From contig CALZKX010000072.1 in assembly GCA_945788155.1 (NCBI GenBank), positions 1-10,317 of the forward strand: a DNA stretch of 10,317 bases, read 5' to 3'. The DNA comes from an uncultured Flavobacteriaceae bacterium. Its GTDB lineage: Bacteria > Bacteroidota > Bacteroidia > Flavobacteriales > Flavobacteriaceae. A program made the position numbers and the translations under genes. Each line of letters begins with the position of its first letter. Within the stretch, counting starts at the first letter, position 1. Positions 1-6,692 of this stretch are shown piece after piece. Under the pieces are notes generated by a model. The model made no database searches, had not been told where the DNA came from, and was given only the letters and a program-made list of their open reading frames with translations.

Positions 1-2
1 AA

Positions 3-1106
3 GCTGGTCAAGAACAAATGGCATTGCTAAATACCAATTCAAGATATTTACATGACACTATTAATACACTCGCCGAAGAACTTATTGAAACCTTACCTCC
101 AGAATTAAACGTTTTACATTTCGTGAACTCTGGGAGTGAAGCCAACGAGTTGGCTATTAGAATGGCAAAAACCTATTCTGGTGAAAAAGACATTATAGCA
201 AGTGAGTTCGGTTATCATGGTAACACGAATATGTGTGTTGATATTTCGTCCTATAAATTTGATGGCAAAGGTGGAAAAGGTGCTCCAGAACACACTCATA
301 TTTTTCCAATTCCTAATGCTTTTCGTGGCAAGTATTGCGGTAAAAACACAGCAGATAAATATGCCGAAGAAGTCAAAAATTGTATTAAAAAAGTTCAAAA
401 CAAAGGACGCAATGTTGCTGCCTTCATCATTGAACCTATAATAAGTTGTGGTGGTCAAGTAGAATTACCGGAAGGTTTTTTAGCTAAAGCCTATAAAATG
501 GTTAGAGAAGTTGGAGGCGTTTGTATTTCTGATGAAGTTCAAACAGGTTGTGGTAGAATGGGAAAAACATTTTGGGGCTTTCAGTTGCATGATGTGGTTC
601 CAGATATTGTAACCATTGGCAAACCTTTAGGTAATGGTCATCCTGTTGCTGCAGTTGCTTGTACACAAGAGGTTGCAGACAAATTCGTCAATGGCATGGA
701 GTATTTTAACACCTTTGGTGGGAATCCTGTGTCATGTGCTATTGCAACCGAAGTTTTACAAACTGTAAAGCGAGAAAAACTACAACAAAATGCTTTAGAC
801 GTTGGTGAATTTTTAAAAGCTGAATTAAAAAAGTTAGCAGACGAATTCCCAATTATTGGTGATGTTCGCGGTCAAGGCTTATTTCTTGGTATTGAATTGG
901 TGGATGGCGATTTGAATCCTTTAGCAAAACAAACCGATTATTTGGCAAACAGAATGAAAGACCATGGTATTTTGATGAGTATAGATGGTCCAGATTATAA
1001 TGTGTTAAAAATTAAACCTCCTATGGTATTCACTAGAGGGAATGCTGAAGAATTAATGTTCTATTTAAGAAAAATTCTTGCTGAAGATTTTATGATTACC
1101 TTTTAA
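3..1106 (+). CDS. Class III PLP-dependent aminotransferase-fold enzyme, AGXT2L-type phospho-lyase (5' partial)
   Basis: The reading frame is open from the first bases of the window, with in-frame codons before the ATG at 18, so the true start lies outside. About 368 residues remain, against about 430-450 for stand-alone family members. Counting from the ATG at 18, visible motifs are the cofactor-phosphate loop NSGSEAN (37-43), the PLP-ring Asp in SDEVQTGCGR (D172) and the Schiff-base lysine in GKPLGNGHP (K202, bases 621-623). Stretches such as EYFNTFGGNPVSC and DGPDYNVLKIKPPM closely resemble, from memory, the human ETNPPL/PHYKPL group. Those enzymes eliminate phosphate and ammonia from phosphoethanolamine or 5-phosphohydroxylysine rather than transaminating. 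In flavobacteria this domain is often the C-terminal part of a long fusion with an APH-type kinase, so it may be here too. Cytoplasmic. Fold is certain; substrate is not. Confidence 0.85.
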   Translation, partial: AGQEQMALLNTNSRYLHDTINTLAEELIETLPPELNVLHFVNSGSEANELAIRMAKTYSGEKDIIASEFGYHGNTNMCVDISSYKFDGKGGKGAPEHTHIFPIPNAFRGKYCGKNTADKYAEEVKNCIKKVQNKGRNVAAFIIEPIISCGGQVELPEGFLAKAYKMVREVGGVCISDEVQTGCGRMGKTFWGFQLHDVVPDIVTIGKPLGNGHPVAAVACTQEVADKFVNGMEYFNTFGGNPVSCAIATEVLQTVKREKLQQNALDVGEFLKAELKKLADEFPIIGDVRGQGLFLGIELVDGDLNPLAKQTDYLANRMKDHGILMSIDGPDYNVLKIKPPMVFTRGNAEELMFYLRKILAEDFMITF

Positions 1107-1126
1107 AACGTTTAAAGTAATCTGTT

Positions 1127-1405
1127 TTAAGCTGCATCGTGTGTTTTAATATGCTGATAGAGTTCTTTGCATCCTAACCCAACAATAGTTAACTTTTTAT
1201 TATTAGTGATAGCTGTATTATGTAATTTTGTTATAGCACTAACACCCTCACGATCTATACTATTTAATCCTTCTATATTGATTGTAAGATGATCAATCTT
1301 ATCAAATATATTCTTAAAAGTATGCCGAAATGTATGCAGGTTTTTTTTTGTAAGATTACCCTTTATCTTAAAACAATTATCACAATTGGAAATTTCCAGA
1401 ACCAT
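1127..1405 (-). CDS. STAS-domain protein (anti-sigma-factor-antagonist-like)
   Basis: This 92-residue protein consists of a single STAS-like domain. It shows the alternating hydrophobic pattern of the fold: a beta strand LTINIEGL (40-47), the signature turn IDREG (50-54), a helix VSAITKLHNTAI, then KLTIVGLG and a final amphipathic segment. In SpoIIAA-type antagonists the turn reads DSSG and carries the phosphorylated serine. Here it reads DREG, so a serine switch at the usual place is absent and a Glu may occupy that position. Such small proteins act as partner-binding modules, but no kinase or sigma-factor gene is nearby, so the partner is unknown. It is convergent with the PLP enzyme (20 bp between stops) and divergent from the GNAT gene, with its own likely promoter. 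Start ATG at 1403-1405. Confidence 0.75.
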   Translation of the reverse strand: MVLEISNCDNCFKIKGNLTKKNLHTFRHTFKNIFDKIDHLTINIEGLNSIDREGVSAITKLHNTAITNNKKLTIVGLGCKELYQHIKTHDAA

Positions 1406-1470
1406 AGGCTAGTTTTTTAAAAAGTTGCTGAAAATCAAATATTTAATCTAAAATCGTAAAAAAAATAATA

Positions 1471-1478
1471 CAAATATA
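1471..1478 (-). promoter_or_regulatory. Candidate Bacteroidetes -7 promoter element for the STAS gene
   Basis: On the minus strand this reads TATATTTG, an exact match to the Bacteroidetes TAnnTTTG -7 consensus, 65 bp upstream of the STAS ATG. No clear TTG -33 element is seen at the expected distance. The surrounding divergent region (1406-1540) is extremely AT-rich, so chance matches are possible. Confidence 0.4.
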
Positions 1479-1504
1479 TATTTTTCGATAAACGGAATAA
1501 ATAT

Positions 1505-1512
1505 TAGATTTG
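1505..1512 (+). promoter_or_regulatory. Candidate Bacteroidetes -7 promoter element for the GNAT gene
   Basis: The sequence TAGATTTG matches TAnnTTTG and ends 28 bp before the ATG at 1541, leaving room for a short leader. A T-run (TTTTTCG, 1481-1487) sits about where the -33 element would be but lacks a clean TTG. This is the better of the two promoters in the divergent region. Confidence 0.5.
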
Positions 1513-1540
1513 GTAGCAATTAAAATCCTTCTCACATATT

Positions 1541-2005
1541 ATGAAACCCATTGTTAGAAAAGCAACTAAAAAAGACCTACCTGTTTTGATGGAATTTATG
1601 AAGGGTCTCGTTGAAGCAGAACGACCTATGGATCCAACCATAAAAGATGGACATGTTGTTTATTATGATCTTTCTGAAATAATGCAGGACAAAGATTCTG
1701 ATTTATTTGTGGTTGAACTCAACAATGAATTAGTTGCTTCTGGTTATGCTAAAATTAAGGAAGATAGACCTTACTTAAAACATGACAAACAAGGCTATTT
1801 GGGTTTTATGTTTGTTCCTGAAAAACATCGAGGCAATGGTTATAATAAACTCATCATGGATGTTTTATTAAAATGGTGCAAAGATCGAAACATCTTTGAA
1901 ATACGATTGGATGTTTACCAAGATAATCCTTCAGCCATTAGAGCTTATGAAAAAGCTGGTATGAAAAAGCATCTTATAATGATGCGAATGAACTTAAACG
2001 ATTAA
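1541..2005 (+). CDS. GNAT-family N-acetyltransferase
   Basis: The 154-residue protein has the layout of a single GNAT domain, which transfers an acetyl group from acetyl-CoA to an amine. The start MKPIVRKATKKDLPVLMEFM is the typical beta1/alpha1 beginning of the fold. Motif A is GYLGFMFVPEKHRGNGYNKL (about 85-104), with RGNGYN (97-102) as the pyrophosphate-binding Q/RxxGxG/A loop. Motif B is visible as EIRLDVYQDNPSAIRAYEKA, the usual beta5/alpha4 with NxxAxxxYEKxG. The acceptor substrate cannot be read from the sequence; family members act on amino acids, peptides, aminoglycosides or ribosomal proteins. Its stop overlaps the stop of the convergent dehydrogenase gene by 4 bp, and it has its own upstream promoter candidate, so it is not part of the hydroxyproline operon. 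Confidence 0.9.
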   Translation: MKPIVRKATKKDLPVLMEFMKGLVEAERPMDPTIKDGHVVYYDLSEIMQDKDSDLFVVELNNELVASGYAKIKEDRPYLKHDKQGYLGFMFVPEKHRGNGYNKLIMDVLLKWCKDRNIFEIRLDVYQDNPSAIRAYEKAGMKKHLIMMRMNLND

Positions 2006-3249
2006 AATTTTCTATCGGGATTAAAAGGCTCAAGATTCAAAGATGGCTCTTTATTTGAAATAATTTCCGAAACCAATTTCCCAGTTGCAGTGCTCATACT
2101 CCAGCCCATCATGGCATGACCAGCAGCGATAGTAAGGTTGTTGCATTTTTTGGACTTTCCAATATAAGGCAACCCATCTGGTGATACTGGACGCAAACCA
2201 CATGCTGCATTGTCTTTTTCTTCAACCGTTAATTTTACATCTGGATAATATTGAGTTGCAGCTTTGGCTATTGCTTCAACACGAACTTTGTTTATATCAT
2301 GATTTATGCCTGCAATTTCCATTGTACCTGCAAACCTCGTAAAACCATTCATTGGAGTTACTGCTGCTTTTGCTTCAGCCAAAATCGCAGGAATCGTAAT
2401 TCCTGTGTCTCTTTCAGTATTTATACGATAACCTTTACCTGCTTGAAGCAATAATTTCACACCTAGTTTTTTTGCCAAAACACTAGTCCAAGACCCTGCT
2501 GCCATTACAATTTCATCAGGTTGATACGTGGACTTGTTTGTTTTTACTGTTTGAATTTTTCCATCACTAACATTTAGATTTTCTACTTTTTCATTAGAAG
2601 AAATTTTCACTCCAGAATTGATTAAGTGAGTTTTTAATTCTGTCATAAATTCACGAGGTGTTGAATGATGGTCACACTCAAAATAAGCAGCACCTATGGC
2701 GTTAACTGTTGTGTTAGGTTCCATGGCTTTTATTTCTTCCCTGTTTACCTCTTTAGCAACCAAACCTAATTCTTTAGCATACTCTGCGACCTTAAGTTCT
2801 TCCTCTAACATTTTTTCTGTCTGACACAACATAAAAAGTCCTTTTTTATCATAATGAAAGGTAAATCCATTTTCTTTTTTAATATCTGTCATCAATTCTT
2901 GACTCAACACTGTGATATCCCTTATGACTGGAGCCGCTTTTTCAACATGTTTTTGGTTACATGATTTATTAAAAGCCAATGACCATTTTAAAAAATCAGC
3001 ATCTAAACGAGGTTTTATATATAATGGACTTGCTGGATTGAACATCCATTTTAAGCCTTTTTTCATGACTCCTGGAGCAGACAAAGGAATTAAATGACTT
3101 GGCGATAGATAGCCAGCATTTACATAAGATGCTCCTGAATCTAAATTAGATTGGTCAACAACAGTTACCTGATGCCCTTCTTTTTGAAGGTAATAGGCAG
3201 AACATAAACCAATGATTCCACCACCAATAACAATAATGTTTTTACTCAT
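2002..3249 (-). CDS. FAD-dependent D-amino-acid oxidoreductase, probable cis-4-hydroxy-D-proline dehydrogenase
   Basis: The 415-residue protein belongs to the DAO/DadA flavoprotein family. The N-terminal Rossmann motif VIGGGIIG (G9-G14) with the acidic residue D32 (TVVDQ) binds the FAD ADP moiety. The C-terminal family motifs GLRPVSPDGLPYIG (351-364) and AGHAMMGWS (376-384) close the flavin site. No signal peptide is present, so it is cytoplasmic or peripheral. In the hydroxyproline route this enzyme oxidises cis-4-hydroxy-D-proline, the epimerase product, to pyrroline-4-hydroxy-2-carboxylate. That assignment rests on operon context; the sequence alone also fits a general D-amino-acid dehydrogenase. 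Its ATG directly follows the stop of the S9 peptidase gene (TAAATG), implying translational coupling. It is the last gene of the operon and no terminator is visible after it. Confidence 0.88.
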   Translation of the reverse strand: MSKNIIVIGGGIIGLCSAYYLQKEGHQVTVVDQSNLDSGASYVNAGYLSPSHLIPLSAPGVMKKGLKWMFNPASPLYIKPRLDADFLKWSLAFNKSCNQKHVEKAAPVIRDITVLSQELMTDIKKENGFTFHYDKKGLFMLCQTEKMLEEELKVAEYAKELGLVAKEVNREEIKAMEPNTTVNAIGAAYFECDHHSTPREFMTELKTHLINSGVKISSNEKVENLNVSDGKIQTVKTNKSTYQPDEIVMAAGSWTSVLAKKLGVKLLLQAGKGYRINTERDTGITIPAILAEAKAAVTPMNGFTRFAGTMEIAGINHDINKVRVEAIAKAATQYYPDVKLTVEEKDNAACGLRPVSPDGLPYIGKSKKCNNLTIAAGHAMMGWSMSTATGKLVSEIISNKEPSLNLEPFNPDRKF

Positions 3250-5508
3250 TTATTCCCATTTAAAATCCCAAATTGGTTTAGTTTCCAATAGGTGTTCAAT
3301 AAAATAATTCCAACGTTTTTTAATAAAATAATTTCGAGCCTTGCCTTCGTAGCCATGTCGTTGACTTGGAAAAATCAACAAATCAAACTCTTTGTCTGCA
3401 TTTACTAAAGCTTCAGCTAATTTAAATGTTGCTGAAGGGTTTACATTATCATCAATTCCACCATGAACAAGTAATAGTTTACCCTTTAAATTTGCGGCAT
3501 TTGTTATGTTGGAAACTTTTTCATAGGTTTCGTCAACTGGCCAACCTTGGTACATTTCTGGCCACCAAGCTTTTTCCATTCTAAAATCATGGTCTCCAGA
3601 ACTTGCTACACCAACTTTATAAAAATCTGGAAAACCTAACATAGCTCTTCCGGTATCATAACCTCCTGCTGAATGACCAAAAATTCCAACTTTGTCAATA
3701 TTAATCCATGAGTATTTTTGAGCTAGATGCTTCATTGCCAACACGTGATCTTCTAAATTATTTTCCATGTTTTTATAGGAATGGTCATGGAATTCCTTAG
3801 AGCGACCAGAAGTTCCCAGACCATCAATGCCAACTACAATAAAACCAAATTCTGCTAAAGATTGATTACTAAAACCTCTGTCAAACGATTTTGGAAACAC
3901 TTGCGTATGTGGTCCTGTATATGTTGCATCAATGATTGGATAAGACTTAGAGGCATCGAAATTTGTTGGTTTCCAGATAGCAACATAAATGGTCGTTTTT
4001 CCATCTTTAGCTGTGAGTTCAAAAACTTCTGGAGATTGCCAACCCTTTGAGAGTGTTTCACTTACATCTGCTTGAGTTAATTCTGCTAAAATTTTACCAT
4101 TCTTGGAATCTCTTAAAACCGTTTTTGTTGGAATATTTATGGTTGAATAATTATCTGCAAAATACTTTCCATCCTCATAAAAATCAATGATATGATGAGT
4201 GTTTTCAGGGGTTAATAATGTGACTTCACCTTTAAAATCAACTCTATATAGCTTTTGATGATAAGGGTTAGTATTGGGTTCTTTTCCTGAAGCTAAAAAG
4301 TAAATTTCTTCTTTGTCTTCATTTGTATGTACAATTGAATTAATGTAATAATTTCCAGAAGTTACAGCTGTTGTCTGTTTTGTTATTAAGTCAACCATAT
4401 AGAGTTGTCTCCAGCCACTTCGTTCTGATAAGAAGATTATTTTTTGCTTATCATCAAACTTTCTGAACCAAAAATTATCAATATTGGTTTCACTAGTTTC
4501 TTCAATTAATGTTTCTTCTTTTCCATTATTTAAATTAACATATTTGAGAATTTCCTTTTTATATCCTCTTTCTGAATAATTAGCTAAAAGTTCTCCTGAC
4601 TTTTTCAACCACTCAATGGCTACAGAATTAATATGCGTACCAGTAGGTAAATTTGTCTTTACTTCTTTTTTTGTTTCAATATTAAAAAAAGTAGGTGTGA
4701 CGTGTACCATTGTAGTATCACCTGGAGAACCTCGATAATAAGACAGTAATTTTGATTTATAAAGAGAATCAATGCTATGATCTAGCAAGTACATTTTTTC
4801 AGCATTTCTGAAATCGACGATATTTGCTGTAATCCACTTAGAATCTTCAGACCAGATTACACTAAAGTGTTTTGGACGTTCTGCATTTTCGCCTTCCATA
4901 ATATCAAACCAGCCATAGTAGGTAGCATATTCGTAATCTTTTTTTCCGTCAAAACTTAATTGATATTCTTCGCTTGTTTCAACTGATTTAATAAACAAAT
5001 TATAATCTTTTGTATATGCTATCCATTTTCCGTCTGGTGATTTTGACTCAAACTCGTTATTATCGTCTTGTTTCTCTTCTTCCTTTAGTTGAAGTTCATA
5101 AGATTTAAGATTTAAAGTATAGGTCTTGCCTTCAAAACTCAAATCCAAATTTCCATCTTTTAATCTTTCAATATTAGAAACAGATAAATCATTTGCTTCA
5201 ACAGTTTTATTATTCAATTTACTTAGAACAGTAGCCAACTTTTCGTGATCAAACAAATCAACAACTTTATAGTTTTTGAAGCTTACTATTTTATAAGATT
5301 TGTTGTTTTTACTGTAATTTATGAACCAAAGTCCTGAACCATCTTTAAACCAATTAACATTGGTATAAAGATTAAAAACCGTTTTATTATAGGCATTGTC
5401 ATACATAAAACTGATTGCACGACTATAATCCTCTTTGATAATTTCTTGTGCTTTAGAAGTTGTTGACAACAACATTAAAGTCACTAGTAAAATTGTAATC
5501 TGTTTCAT
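3250..5508 (-). CDS. Secreted S9-family prolyl-type peptidase, dipeptidyl-peptidase IV-like
   Basis: This 752-residue protein begins with a signal peptide (KQ, hydrophobic ITILLVTLMLLS, then cleavage near SKA-QE), so it is exported to the periplasm or surface. Residues about 25-490 form the beta-propeller (DPPIV_N type) and about 500-745 the alpha/beta-hydrolase domain. The triad is visible: Ser613 in GHSAGGYD, Asp686 in HGGIDDNVN and His718 in SQRHGYEG. Asn688 corresponds to the substrate-contacting Asn after the Asp in DPP4. DPP4 enzymes remove Xaa-Pro dipeptides using a Glu-Glu pair in a WVYEEE-like segment; the matching region here reads GWFDIMEGE (199-207), with no adjacent pair, so exact specificity may differ. 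Embedded among hydroxyproline genes, it probably trims proline/hydroxyproline peptides. A TA-rich leader with a 9-bp repeat precedes the start. Confidence 0.92.
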   Translation of the reverse strand: MKQITILLVTLMLLSTTSKAQEIIKEDYSRAISFMYDNAYNKTVFNLYTNVNWFKDGSGLWFINYSKNNKSYKIVSFKNYKVVDLFDHEKLATVLSKLNNKTVEANDLSVSNIERLKDGNLDLSFEGKTYTLNLKSYELQLKEEEKQDDNNEFESKSPDGKWIAYTKDYNLFIKSVETSEEYQLSFDGKKDYEYATYYGWFDIMEGENAERPKHFSVIWSEDSKWITANIVDFRNAEKMYLLDHSIDSLYKSKLLSYYRGSPGDTTMVHVTPTFFNIETKKEVKTNLPTGTHINSVAIEWLKKSGELLANYSERGYKKEILKYVNLNNGKEETLIEETSETNIDNFWFRKFDDKQKIIFLSERSGWRQLYMVDLITKQTTAVTSGNYYINSIVHTNEDKEEIYFLASGKEPNTNPYHQKLYRVDFKGEVTLLTPENTHHIIDFYEDGKYFADNYSTINIPTKTVLRDSKNGKILAELTQADVSETLSKGWQSPEVFELTAKDGKTTIYVAIWKPTNFDASKSYPIIDATYTGPHTQVFPKSFDRGFSNQSLAEFGFIVVGIDGLGTSGRSKEFHDHSYKNMENNLEDHVLAMKHLAQKYSWINIDKVGIFGHSAGGYDTGRAMLGFPDFYKVGVASSGDHDFRMEKAWWPEMYQGWPVDETYEKVSNITNAANLKGKLLLVHGGIDDNVNPSATFKLAEALVNADKEFDLLIFPSQRHGYEGKARNYFIKKRWNYFIEHLLETKPIWDFKWE

Positions 5509-5510
5509 TG

Positions 5511-5529
5511 TTTTAATTACTTTTAATTA
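5511..5529. repeat. Short direct repeat in the leader of the S9 peptidase gene
   Basis: The 9-mer TTTTAATTA occurs twice with one base between the copies, immediately before the S9 peptidase start codon. On the coding strand it gives an A/T-rich leader, which is common and favourable for translation in Bacteroidetes. It may be no more than low-complexity sequence. Confidence 0.35.
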
Positions 5530-5570
5530 ATAAAATCTCAAAACAAGTTTGGGATGATTTGATTTATGTT

Positions 5571-5593
5571 CTTCGACTGCGTTCAGGGTGGCA
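5571..5593. repeat. Copy of a short dispersed intergenic repeat (CTTCGACTGCG type)
   Basis: The element CTTCGACTGCGTTCAGGG, followed by TGGCA, lies in the 88-bp gap between the epimerase and S9 peptidase genes. It is clearly richer in GC than the surrounding gap. From memory it resembles a short sequence (CTTCGACTGCGCTCAGG) scattered in intergenic regions of many Bacteroidetes and other genomes. Only one copy is in this window, so dispersal cannot be shown from the sequence. Function unknown. Confidence 0.5.
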
Positions 5594-5596
5594 AAA

Positions 5597-6607
5597 TTAA
5601 ATCACCTGAAACCCATGAGCATAAGGGTCGTCTTCATCATCAATAAAAATGGTGTTATATCCATATATTTTTGCCCATCCTTGTATGCTTGGAATGATTG
5701 CCAATTTGCCGTCTAATTTAGTTTCTTTTTCAATACGACCAATAAATTTACTGCCAATAAAACTTTCATGTATAAATTCCTCTCCCATTTTCAACTTCCC
5801 TTTTGCATACAATTGCGCTAATCGAGCCGAAGTTCCTGTTCCGCAAGGTGAACGATCAATAGCTTTATCGCCATAAAAAACGGCATTTCTTCCTGATGAT
5901 GCTGGATCTAATGGGTTACCTGTCCATAACATGTGTGTAACATCTCGAATGGTTTCATCTTCAGGATGAACAAACATATTTGGGTGTTTTTTATTAATAC
6001 GTTCTCTAACGACTTGTGAGTATTGAATAACCTTACTCGCTGTAAAATCATGTAGGCCTGAAAAATTTTCTTGAGGATCCACAATAGCATAAAAATTACC
6101 ACCATAAGCCACATCAAAATTAATCTCACCTAGTTCAGGGCATTCAATAGTTAAATTTTCTGCTGCCAAATAGCTTTTTACGTTGGTAAGTTTTACCCAA
6201 TCTACTTTTCCGTTAGTTTCTTGGTAATCGATTTCAACCAAACCAGCTGGAGCCTCCATTTTAATTTTTCCTGGGATTCTTGGTTTTATTAGTCCTTCTT
6301 CAATAGCAATCGTGATAGTTCCAATCGTTCCATGACCACACATAGGCAAACAACCAGACGTTTCAATAAATAAAATTGCAAAATCGTTTTCTGGGTTATG
6401 AGGTGGGAATAAAAAGCTGCCACTCATCATATCATGACCACGTGGTTCAAACATCAATCCTTTACGAATCCAATCGTATTCTCTCAAAAAATGCTGGCGC
6501 TTTTCGCTCATGGTAGCACCTATCAAATTTGGATGTCCTTCTGTTATTACACGAACTGGGTTTCCGCAAGTGTGTGCATCAATGCAAACAAATTTTGATC
6601 TACTCAT
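5597..6607 (-). CDS. 4-hydroxyproline 2-epimerase (proline racemase family)
   Basis: The 336-residue cytoplasmic protein is full length for the proline racemase family (about 310-340). It catalyses cofactor-independent inversion at C2, turning trans-4-hydroxy-L-proline into cis-4-hydroxy-D-proline, the first step of hydroxyproline catabolism. Both catalytic cysteines are present: Cys90 in PMCGHGTIG and Cys255 in DRSPCGTGTSAR. The trans-3-hydroxyproline dehydratases of the family have Thr in place of one cysteine, so an epimerase or racemase is the better reading. The early segment IDAHTCGNPVRVI and the HypE-like spacing also fit. Neighbouring dehydrogenase and semialdehyde dehydrogenase genes favour hydroxyproline over proline as substrate. 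The start ATG at 6605-6607 follows an A/T-rich leader of 12 bp and then a hairpin-forming repeat. Confidence 0.93.
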   Translation of the reverse strand: MSRSKFVCIDAHTCGNPVRVITEGHPNLIGATMSEKRQHFLREYDWIRKGLMFEPRGHDMMSGSFLFPPHNPENDFAILFIETSGCLPMCGHGTIGTITIAIEEGLIKPRIPGKIKMEAPAGLVEIDYQETNGKVDWVKLTNVKSYLAAENLTIECPELGEINFDVAYGGNFYAIVDPQENFSGLHDFTASKVIQYSQVVRERINKKHPNMFVHPEDETIRDVTHMLWTGNPLDPASSGRNAVFYGDKAIDRSPCGTGTSARLAQLYAKGKLKMGEEFIHESFIGSKFIGRIEKETKLDGKLAIIPSIQGWAKIYGYNTIFIDDEDDPYAHGFQVI

Positions 6608-6619
6608 TTAATTTATTTT

Positions 6620-6653
6620 AACACCCTCCTTACTCCTCCCTCAAGGGAGGAAT
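6620..6653 (-). repeat. Hairpin-forming repeat, copy 1, upstream of the epimerase gene
   Basis: The core on the minus strand is CCTCCCTTGAGGGAGG (6635-6650), a perfect inverted repeat that extends by one more T-A pair to 6634-6651. It is followed by AGTAAGGAGGGTGTT. Copy 2 at 10012-10044 aligns over 34 columns with 29 identities, one gap and four mismatches (counted by hand). Both copies lie in short operon gaps in the same orientation, directly upstream of a gene. The transcript would carry GGAGG motifs, but here they are 19 bases or more from the ATG, too far for normal ribosome binding. No T-tract follows on the coding strand, so it is not a typical terminator. Confidence 0.7.
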
Positions 6654-6692
6654 CCTAATCAATTCGCTTCTGGAAGAGGTTATGTAAGTATT

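Noticed and set aside
114..458. Minus-strand open frame of 114 codons inside the PLP-enzyme gene
   Set aside because: It lies entirely antisense to a gene with intact family motifs, and its translation shows no recognisable domain.
5592..5599. TAATTTTG on the minus strand as a -7 promoter for the S9 peptidase gene
   Set aside because: It overlaps the epimerase stop codon, no -33 TTG is found at the right distance, and AT-rich sequence makes the match likely by chance. An internal promoter cannot be excluded.
6634..6651. Perfect inverted repeat considered as a rho-independent terminator after the DUF885 gene
   Set aside because: On the coding (minus) strand the stem is followed by AGTAAGGAGGG with no run of T, and downstream genes belong to the same pathway and strand.
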